38,491 nt of DNA from Candidatus Magasanikiibacteriota bacterium (GTDB lineage: Bacteria; Patescibacteriota; Patescibacteriia; Magasanikbacterales; GWA2-37-8). Of the stretch, positions 32,317-38,491 are shown piece by piece; positions within the stretch are counted from its first letter, which is position 1, and every line of letters starts with the position of its first letter. The position numbers and the translations under genes are program-made. Location: contig JAHFHZ010000008.1 in assembly GCA_023246715.1 (NCBI GenBank), forward strand, positions 1 to 38,491. The letters run 5' to 3'. Below the pieces are notes generated by a model, which saw nothing but the letters and a program-made list of their open reading frames with translations, ran no database searches and was not told the origin of the DNA.

Positions 32317-33393
32317 CTACGCAATGGTTACCTCGGAAGTCAAATACACATCCTGCACCGCATTCAAAATTTTAATCCCTTCCGCCAAGGGTTTTTGGAA
32401 CGACTTCCGGCCAAGGATCAGGCCCATTCCCCCCGCGCGCTTATTAATCACTGCCGTCATCACCGCATCTTTCAAATCATCCCTACCGCTCTCCCCGCCA
32501 GAATTAATCAGCCCTACCCGCCCCATGAATCCGTTGGCCACCTGATACCGGCACAAGTCGATCGGGTGCTCGCTCGACAGCTCGGTATACATCCGTTCAT
32601 CAAACTTGCCAAACTTCTTCTCGCCCAAATTCAAAGCCTTATACCCGCCGTTTTTCATTGGCAACTTTTGCTTCACAATATCCGCCCCGATCGTGGCCCC
32701 CAAATGGTTAGCTTGTCCAGTTAAATCCGCCGCATCGTGATAATCAATCCCTTCTACCTTAAATCCATTATTGCGCAAATAGCACCAGAGCACGGTAAAT
32801 AGGCCCATCTGATGGGCATAATAAAAAGTGTAAGCGATTTCGGTTATCTGTCTTTTAGATTCTGGGGAACCAAAATAAATCGTCGCTCCCACACCGGCTG
32901 CCCCCATAGCAGCTGCTTGATCTACGAGACCAAAGGCGATTTGGTCGTAATCGTTCGGATACCGTAAAAAATCATTGTGGTTTAATTTCACGATAAAAGG
33001 GATCTTATCGGCATATTTCTTACTCACCATGCCAAGCACGCCCACCGTTGAAGCAACCGCGTTGCATCCGCCTTCAATGGCTAGTTTCACAATATTCTCT
33101 GGGTCAAAATAATCTGGATTTTTGGCAAAGCTCGCGCCGGCCGTATGCTCAATCCCCTGATCAACCGGCAAAATCGAAACATACCCGGTGCCTTTCAGGC
33201 GGCCGTGATCGCGCATTTTCTTTAGATTTTTTTGTACTTTATCCGAGCGATCCGAAATGCCAAACACCTCATCAATAAATCCTGATCCCGGGACATGCAG
33301 CCGGTCTTTACTAATTTTGGGGTCTTTAAAACCAAGCAGATACTCGGCTTCTTTACCAAGCGTTTGTTGGATTGAAAAAAATAAATCAGACAT
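32317..33393 (-). CDS. fbaB: Class I fructose-bisphosphate aldolase (DhnA/FbaB type)
   Basis: This 358-residue enzyme cleaves or forms fructose-1,6-bisphosphate through a Schiff-base lysine. The sequence matches the archaeal-type (DhnA) family: [17 protein letters not shown] with the phosphate-binding Asp, [46 protein letters not shown], and [16 protein letters not shown] in the phosphate loop. The GlpX phosphatase gene lies just upstream (23-base gap), so both steps from triose phosphates to fructose-6-phosphate are encoded together. That supplies the substrate of GlmS encoded a few kilobases away. Confidence 0.93.
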   Translation of the reverse strand: MSDLFFSIQQTLGKEAEYLLGFKDPKISKDRLHVPGSGFIDEVFGISDRSDKVQKNLKKMRDHGRLKGTGYVSILPVDQGIEHTAGASFAKNPDYFDPENIVKLAIEGGCNAVASTVGVLGMVSKKYADKIPFIVKLNHNDFLRYPNDYDQIAFGLVDQAAAMGAAGVGATIYFGSPESKRQITEIAYTFYYAHQMGLFTVLWCYLRNNGFKVEGIDYHDAADLTGQANHLGATIGADIVKQKLPMKNGGYKALNLGEKKFGKFDERMYTELSSEHPIDLCRYQVANGFMGRVGLINSGGESGRDDLKDAVMTAVINKRAGGMGLILGRKSFQKPLAEGIKILNAVQDVYLTSEVTIA

Positions 33394-33415
33394 ACAATAG
33401 ATTAAAGACTAACTT

Positions 33416-34357
33416 TTATTTTAATCGATGCCTCGTCTCCAAAAACCGCACGGTCCCACTTTTCACCCGCATCACCACCGAATAGGTTGTCCCATAGCCG
33501 TCTGCATACCGTACCCCGCGCAACAGCGGCCCGTCAATCACGCCAGTCGCGGTAAAGGTCAAATCATCCCCTTTGGCCAAATCTTCCAAGGTTAAAATTT
33601 TAGAAGCATCAACAATCCCCATCTGTCGCAAAACTTCTTTTTGTTTATCGTCTTTTGGCGCCAGCCGGGCCTGAAAATCTCCACCCAAACATTTAATAGC
33701 TACCGCAGCGAGTACCGCCTCGGCACTCGCTCCCGTGTTAATGAGCAAATCAATCCCCGATTCCGGAAGACACGGCGCGATGGCTCCCGCCACATCGCCG
33801 TCACTGATTAGCCGCACCCGCGCGCCAGAGGCGCGTAATTCTTTCTTTAATTCTTCATGCCGCGGGCGATCTAGCATCACCACCACCATTTCCGAAACCT
33901 GCTTGCCAAGGCGCTCGGCTACCGCCCGCACGTTTTCAGTGGCGGTTTTGCGCAAATCAATCGTGCCTTTGGCCGCCGGGCCGCAAGAAATCTTATCCAT
34001 ATACATATCCGGCGCGCGGAACAAACTGCCTGTAGCGCCGGTGGCAATCACCGAAATAGCGTTGGGCACTCCGTTGGCCACGCTGTCGGTGCATTCGAGC
34101 GGATCAATGGCAATATCCAGCATTGGCCCGCTACCCTGCCCCACTTTTTCGCCCACATATAACTGCGGAGCCATATCTTTTTCACCCTCGCCAATCACAA
34201 TCTCGCCCGCAAAATCTATGGTATTAAACCGTTCGCGCATCGCGTCTACTGCTGCCTGGTCGGCGGCATTCTTATCGCCCCGCCCCATCCATTCCGCCGC
34301 GGCGACTGCCCCCGCTTCGGTGACACGCACAAATTCAAGCGCCAAATTCCTGTCCAT
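33416..34357 (-). CDS. glpX: Class II fructose-1,6-bisphosphatase
   Basis: The 313 residues hydrolyse fructose-1,6-bisphosphate, the committed step of gluconeogenesis. Motifs of the GlpX family are visible: MGRGDKNAADQAAVDAMR, FAGEIVIGEGEKDMAP, the metal site IAIDPLECTDSVANG, VVMLDRPRH, RLISDGDVAGAIAP and NTGASAEAVLAAVA. In the metal-site segment a Cys stands where many homologues have Gly (DPLECT for DPLEGT). It is cotranscribed with the FbaB-type aldolase (23-base gap) and follows the HD hydrolase gene. Confidence 0.95.
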   Translation of the reverse strand: MDRNLALEFVRVTEAGAVAAAEWMGRGDKNAADQAAVDAMRERFNTIDFAGEIVIGEGEKDMAPQLYVGEKVGQGSGPMLDIAIDPLECTDSVANGVPNAISVIATGATGSLFRAPDMYMDKISCGPAAKGTIDLRKTATENVRAVAERLGKQVSEMVVVMLDRPRHEELKKELRASGARVRLISDGDVAGAIAPCLPESGIDLLINTGASAEAVLAAVAIKCLGGDFQARLAPKDDKQKEVLRQMGIVDASKILTLEDLAKGDDLTFTATGVIDGPLLRGVRYADGYGTTYSVVMRVKSGTVRFLETRHRLK

Positions 34358-34379
34358 AAAACAAAAATTAATTTTTTGC

Positions 34380-35039
34380 CTATCGTTCTCCTAACCATTC
34401 CGCCAAAAATTCATCCATAAACTGTTTTAAATACTGGGCGCGGCTTTCGGCAATTGCCCGGCCAGTTTTAGTGTTCATCAGGGCTGGCAAATTCAGTGTC
34501 TTTTCATAAAAATGATTAAAGCTGGTGCCTTCGTTTTTTTTGCGCTGATAGGCCTCTTTACTTAAATTATTTCGCGGCCGACGATTAGGGTCATGGATTA
34601 CCCGGTTGAGCTGCCCACCCATGGCGAAGGTGCGGGCGATGCCGAGCGCGCCGAGCGAATCAAGCCAATCAGCGTCTTGAATAATTTTACCCTCAATGGT
34701 TGAGGGTACGGTGGTCTCGCGGCTATTATATTGTGTCTCATTAATAATTTCTCGCAGCCGCTTCTGTGATTCTTCGTCAATTTCCAAAATATCCATGATC
34801 GCGCGCAGAGCCAACGTTCCCTTGGCCTCATTAAAATTATAATGCTTATAATCTCCAACGTCGTGGAGCAGAGCAGCCAATTCAATCAGCCGCAAATTAC
34901 CGCCTTCCAATGCTTGTAATTGGGCGGCCATCCTCCAAACACGCTCGGTGTGGTACCAATCCTGCCCGCCCGCATCGCCATAAATTTTTTTACGAACGTA
35001 CTGGGCGGTTTTTTGAATAAACGAGCTAGGAGTTTCCAT
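34380..35039 (-). CDS. HD-domain metal-dependent phosphohydrolase
   Basis: The 219 residues (ATG at 35039; a GTG at 35054 is the alternative) carry the HD pattern: His in WYHTERVWRMA, HD in LLHDVGDYK, and the final Asp in IIQDADWLDSLGALGIAR. The body GRPRNNLSKEAYQRKKNEGTSFNHFYEKTLNL resembles the YpgQ/YedJ group, some of which hydrolyse nucleotides. Metal-dependent cleavage of a phosphoester or nucleotide is likely; the substrate is unknown. It is the first gene of the minus-strand set with glpX and fbaB. Confidence 0.88.
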   Translation of the reverse strand: METPSSFIQKTAQYVRKKIYGDAGGQDWYHTERVWRMAAQLQALEGGNLRLIELAALLHDVGDYKHYNFNEAKGTLALRAIMDILEIDEESQKRLREIINETQYNSRETTVPSTIEGKIIQDADWLDSLGALGIARTFAMGGQLNRVIHDPNRRPRNNLSKEAYQRKKNEGTSFNHFYEKTLNLPALMNTKTGRAIAESRAQYLKQFMDEFLAEWLGER

Positions 35040-35112
35040 TCGGTTTAAGCTCACAGTAAATGAAATTGAGCTTGTTTAAGCACGGTAAGTCTAACAATTT
35101 TGCCTCAGCGCG

Positions 35113-35202
35113 TCAAACAAAAAAATCCACGATGGACGGAGCCGCCGAGGCAATCGGCGGCAAAGACGAAGCAAGATAACGAATCTCTCTGAGAGTGCGC
35201 AT
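35113..35202 (-). CDS. 29-residue ORF with strong ribosome binding site
   Basis: The minus-strand ATG at 35202 is preceded by AAAGGAGGACTGGT, the best Shine-Dalgarno in this part of the window. It encodes MRTLREIRYLASSLPPIASA and nine more residues (APSIVDFFV) before TGA. The coding sequence contains the hairpin GCCGCCGA/TCGGCGGC, followed by a GGATTTTTTTG run, so it could be a leader peptide overlapping a terminator-like stem. It lies between the rRNA operon terminator and the HD gene. It is too short for family assignment. Confidence 0.45.
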   Translation of the reverse strand: MRTLREIRYLASSLPPIASAAPSIVDFFV

Positions 35203-35240
35203 ACCAGTCCTCCTTTGATAAAAAAAGCCTAGCACAAAAT

Positions 35241-35270
35241 AAAGCAGCGTCATAATTGACGCTGCTTTAT
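35241..35270 (-). terminator. Rho-independent terminator of the rRNA operon
   Basis: AAAGCAGCGTCA (35241-35252) and TGACGCTGCTTT (35257-35268) form a perfect 12-bp stem with a TAAT loop, followed on the minus strand by ATTTT. It ends the 23S-5S transcript. Confidence 0.93.
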
Positions 35271-35276
35271 AAACTG

Positions 35277-35410
35277 TTTGGATTCAAGGTCCCCGCGATG
35301 GCTTACTTTTGCCTTGCGGCTATCATGGGCGCTGAGAGGCTTAACTGCCGAGTTCGGGATGGGATCGGGTGTGACCCTCTCGCTCAAATCACGGAGACTC
35401 AGAATCCAAA
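35277..35410 (-). rRNA. rrf: 5S ribosomal RNA
   Basis: On the minus strand the terminal helix TTTGGATTC/GAATCCAAA encloses the canonical 5S core, including CCCGATCCCATCCCGAACTCGG. It is about 50 bases downstream of the 23S gene with no tRNA between. The exact ends are uncertain by several bases, because the outer helix extends past the usual 5S length. Confidence 0.93.
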
Positions 35411-35737
35411 CTGTAAACGATCTGCAACAATAGTATAACGCTTTTTTGAGTACCGCTCAATGCTTTCGTAGTATGCTCGACCGATTAGTACTCCTCCGCT
35501 CAACCCATTACTGGGCTTACACGTAGAGCCTATCAACCTGGTAATCTCCCAGGGGTCTCAACGAATGTTAATCTTGAAGACGGCTTCACGCTTAGATGCT
35601 TTCAGCGTTTATCCGTGCCGAACATAGCTACCCAGCGCTGCACCTGACGGTACAACTGGCACACTAGAGGTTCGTCCTTCCCGGTCCTCTCGTACTAGGG
35701 AAGAGCCTTCTCAACATTCTACGCCCGCAACAGATAG

Positions 35738-35789
<52 letters not shown>

Positions 35790-35849
35790 TGGCGAACAGC
35801 CAAACCCTTGGGAGCTTCTCCACCCCCAGGATGCGATGAGCCGACATCG

Positions 35850-36200
35850 TACATGGTTCCATACTTTCGTATGGGGTAGACTATATCTTCATCTTGCGCT
35901 TGATCGTAGCGGATCCCAATTGCTCGGGTCGTGACCGCGTAATCTAAGCTTGATTGTGCAAGCGTCGGCGTGTTACCTCTCGCCCAAAGGCGAAAAGTCT
36001 TCTCTTTCGAGTCAGTCGTTACGGGGTCAATCCGGTTAAGGACGACTTCCCACGGTATTGCCGGGTATCCCAATTTAATCAGGACCTGACGGGTTCACCG
36101 TTATAAGCCGAATAAGTCTCTTTGTTACCTATCTATTATTTAACTAATTAAACGAAAAAACTTTGGAAACACATCACTGTGTATGCACCCCGATATGTTA
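35850..36200 (-). ncRNA. Group I intron at 23S position 2500
   Basis: This 351-base insertion separates U2500 (36201) from C2501 (35849). Intron GGGUGC pairs with exon GCACCU to form P1 with a U-G pair at the splice site. The six bases just before it, AUAUCG, pair with the 3' exon start CGAUGU to form P10. GAAGATATAGTC is the conserved group I core, whose AGTC can pair with the upstream GACT as P7. CCATAC-GAAA-GTATGG is a P9 hairpin. These pairings put the last intron base at A, not the usual G. No homing endonuclease gene is present. Confidence 0.88.
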
Positions 36201-36748
36201 AGGTGCCAAACCTGGCCGTCTATGTGGACTATCGGGCCAGATCAGCCTGTTATCCCCGGAGTAGCTTTTATCCGTTGATCTTCCACCTTCCTATGAAGGA
36301 TGGTCGGTTCACTAACTTCCGCTTTCGCGACTGCGCGGGTTGCAGCCCTTGCAGTAAAGCAGGCTTGTGCGTTTGCGCGTCCAGCTCGATTTCCATCCGA
36401 GCTAAGCCTACCTTTGTAAACGCCTCCGTTACAGTTTAGGAGGCAACCGCCCCAGTTAAACTACCCATCAGCCACTGTCTTCTCTCCCGGATTCACGGGA
36501 AAAAATTAGGCATACACGTAACTCAGGGTGGTGTCTCATTGGCCCCTTGCGGGTCCCACCTACTCTGAACAGAGCAACGCGTATACCAATAGCAAATTGT
36601 AGTAAAGCTTCACGGGGTCTTTTCGTCTAGTTGCGGGTAGGAGGCATCTTCACCTCCCTTGCAATTTCACCGAGTCCCTCGCTGAGACAGTCGCACTATC
36701 GTTATGCCATTCGTGCAGGTCGGAACTCACCCGACAAGGAATTTCGCT

Positions 36749-37036
36749 CTTCGATCCTGTGATCGACGGACTCTATCTTCACCCCGTTCTTGGCGGGGGC
36801 ATAGCGTATAGTCTCTGGGGGTTCTCCAACGTAATGTTGGAGTCTTCCCTGCTGATCATCCCGACTATACGTCGGGGCTTCCCAGCATATGGCTATGATT
36901 GGATTATGCTTCGCATTACTGCGAAGTAAGGCAGCTTTTTGAATGGCTGTTTATGTTTGATGACTCTGCTCATCACGATTGTTTACTATTTGCTATATCC
37001 GTCCCAATCCTAGCAGACTCAAATTTTGAGCCCACT
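36749..37036 (-). ncRNA. Group I intron at 23S position 1931
   Basis: This 288-base insertion splits CCTAAGGT (ending at U1931, 37037) from AGCGAAATTCC (starting A1932, 36748). The core GAAGATAGAGTCC is present near the 3' end and its GAGTC pairs with an upstream GACTC as P7. CGATC-ACAG-GATCG gives a P9 hairpin. The last intron base is G, as is usual. I could not trace a convincing P1 by eye. Position 1931 is a known group I site in other bacterial and organellar 23S genes. There is no endonuclease ORF. Confidence 0.85.
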
Positions 37037-37809
37037 ACCTTAGGACGGTTATAGTTACCGCCGGCGTTCATCAGCGCTTCGGTTCAGTGCTTGCACACCT
37101 CCCCTTAACGTTCTGACACTGGCCAGGCATCACTCCCTATACGTCAGCTTGCGCTTTTGCAGGGAGCTGTGTTTTTGGTAAACAGTCGCAGTGCGTCTTT
37201 TGTTGTAACCCCACCGAAGTGGGGCGGGCCTTATCCCGAAGTTACGGCCGCTGTATTGCAGAGTTCCTTAGCGAAGGTTCTCTCGTACGCCTTGGTCTAC
37301 TCGACCTATCCACCTGTGTCGGTTTCCGGTACGGTTGCGATTAGCTTAACGACTGGCACCTTTTCTAGACACTCCCGCTCCTGAAGTTGACTCCACCCGA
37401 AGGTTTTGTCTCCATCTTGCGAAACGTATGTATTCAGAACACGCTTCAGGTTAAGAAATGTGTCAGCACCAATCAAACTAATCACAGTCTAGGAATATTA
37501 ACCTAGTCATCCATCGACTACGCCTTTCGGCCTCGCCTTAGGACCGACTAACCCTGGGACGAGTCTCGTTGCCCAGGAAACCTTGGATTTTCGGCGCCAG
37601 GGATTCCCACCCTGGTTTTTGCTACTTATGCCTGCATTCTCGCTTCCGTACACTCCACGGCGGCTCACGCCTACCGCTTCAGCGCGTACGGAACGTTCCT
37701 CTACCACTTCATACTTGCGTATAAAGTTCGCAGCTTCGGTACCATGTTTGAGCCCCGGTACATTTTCGGCGCTAAAACTCTTGACCAGTGAGCTGTTACG
37801 CTTTCTTTA

Positions 37810-37845
<36 letters not shown>

Positions 37846-38491
37846 AAAGAGTTAAAACCACCTTTTACACTTAACATGGATTTAGGGACCTTAGCTGGCG
37901 ATCTGGGCTGTTCCCCTTTCGACCATGGAGCTTAGCCCCCACAGTCTGACTCCTGTGCTGTAACTCTTGGCATTCGGAGTTTGATTGAAACTGGTATCCC
38001 GAAGGACCCGAGTCTCATCCAGTGCTCTACCACCAAGAGGATCGCACAAGGCTATACCTAAATATATTTCGAGGAAAACCAGCTATCACCGAGTTCGATT
38101 AGAATTTCTCTCCTATCCACAACTCATCTCCGAGTGTTGCACGGCTCGTGAGTTCGGACCTCCTCCCGCCTTTCGGCGGGATTCATCCTGGTCATGGATA
38201 GCTCACCCGGTTTCGGGTTATGCGCATGCCACCTTTTGGTCGCCCTTTCAGACTCGCTTTCGCTGTGCCTCCGCCACAGAGTGGCTTAAGCGGCGACATA
38301 CGTCATACTCGCAGGCTCATTCTTCAATAGGAATACCGTCACCCTTGCGGGCTCCGGCTCTTTGTAAGCGAACGGTTTCAGATACTATTTCATCGCCCTT
38401 CCGGGCTGCTTTTCACCTTTCCCTCGTGGTACTTGTCCACTATCGATCACTAAATGTGTTTAGTCTTAGACCATAGTCGGCCCGGATTCAG

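Overview
The window looks like a chromosome segment from a Candidate Phyla Radiation (Patescibacteria) bacterium. This is inferred from gene content: a 23S rRNA gene carrying small group I introns, compact and often overlapping genes, many short lineage-specific membrane proteins, a reduced gluconeogenic carbon metabolism, and standard-code stop codons (TAA, TAG and TGA all used). I cannot assign a genus. Most of the window has a balanced base composition, but two stretches (about 230-1860 and 29670-29860) are clearly GC-rich and look foreign.

Layout. 1-1860: a GC-rich module with two unrecognised minus-strand genes, a nested inverted repeat and a terminator. 2083-5824: a plus-strand operon (promoter, metallo-beta-lactamase-like protein, membrane protein, gyrA, terminator). 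5858-10217: minus-strand class I aminotransferase, an ECF sigma factor with its DUF4349-like membrane partner, tRNA-Arg(CCG) and a FemX-like transferase with a probably leaderless promoter. 10289-12846: rpmF, nusB, rnc, tRNA-Lys(CTT) with a duplicated 3' end, a PH-like membrane protein, and tRNA-Arg(TCG). 12948-17450: an accessory island with a possible transposase fragment, a Fic AMPylase, a TOTE-type primase-helicase and a decayed zinc-ribbon transposase. 17500-18970: a beta-carbonic-anhydrase-like protein and, on the other strand, a 19-residue lysine-rich microprotein with its own ribosome binding site and terminator.

18978-25705 is a long minus-strand block. It holds citryl-CoA synthetase/succinyl-CoA synthetase-like beta and alpha subunits with two tiny membrane proteins between them (one PQ-loop/SemiSWEET-like), a citrate-synthase-type lyase, a methyltransferase, a small membrane protein, an RluA-type pseudouridine synthase and an endonuclease Q homologue. 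25784-31233 carries a GNAT acetyltransferase, YvcK/CofD-like protein, HAD phosphatase, GlmS, a GlmU-like nucleotidyltransferase and a second HAD protein. 31307-35039 carries a TrmB-like regulator, archaeal-type class I fructose-bisphosphate aldolase, GlpX fructose-1,6-bisphosphatase and an HD hydrolase. The metabolic theme is acetyl-CoA/oxaloacetate exchange with citrate, gluconeogenesis (FbaB, GlpX) and amino-sugar nucleotide synthesis (GlmS, GlmU-like).

35113-38491: a 29-codon ORF, the rRNA operon terminator, 5S rRNA and most of the 23S rRNA gene (its 5' end lies beyond the window). The 23S gene is interrupted twice, at positions equivalent to E. coli 1931 and 2500. The 2500 intron has a clear P1 and P10 that fix both splice sites and imply that the intron ends in A instead of the usual terminal G. 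This, the island with the Fic and primase-helicase genes, the split citryl-CoA locus and the Lys-rich microprotein are the most interesting items.
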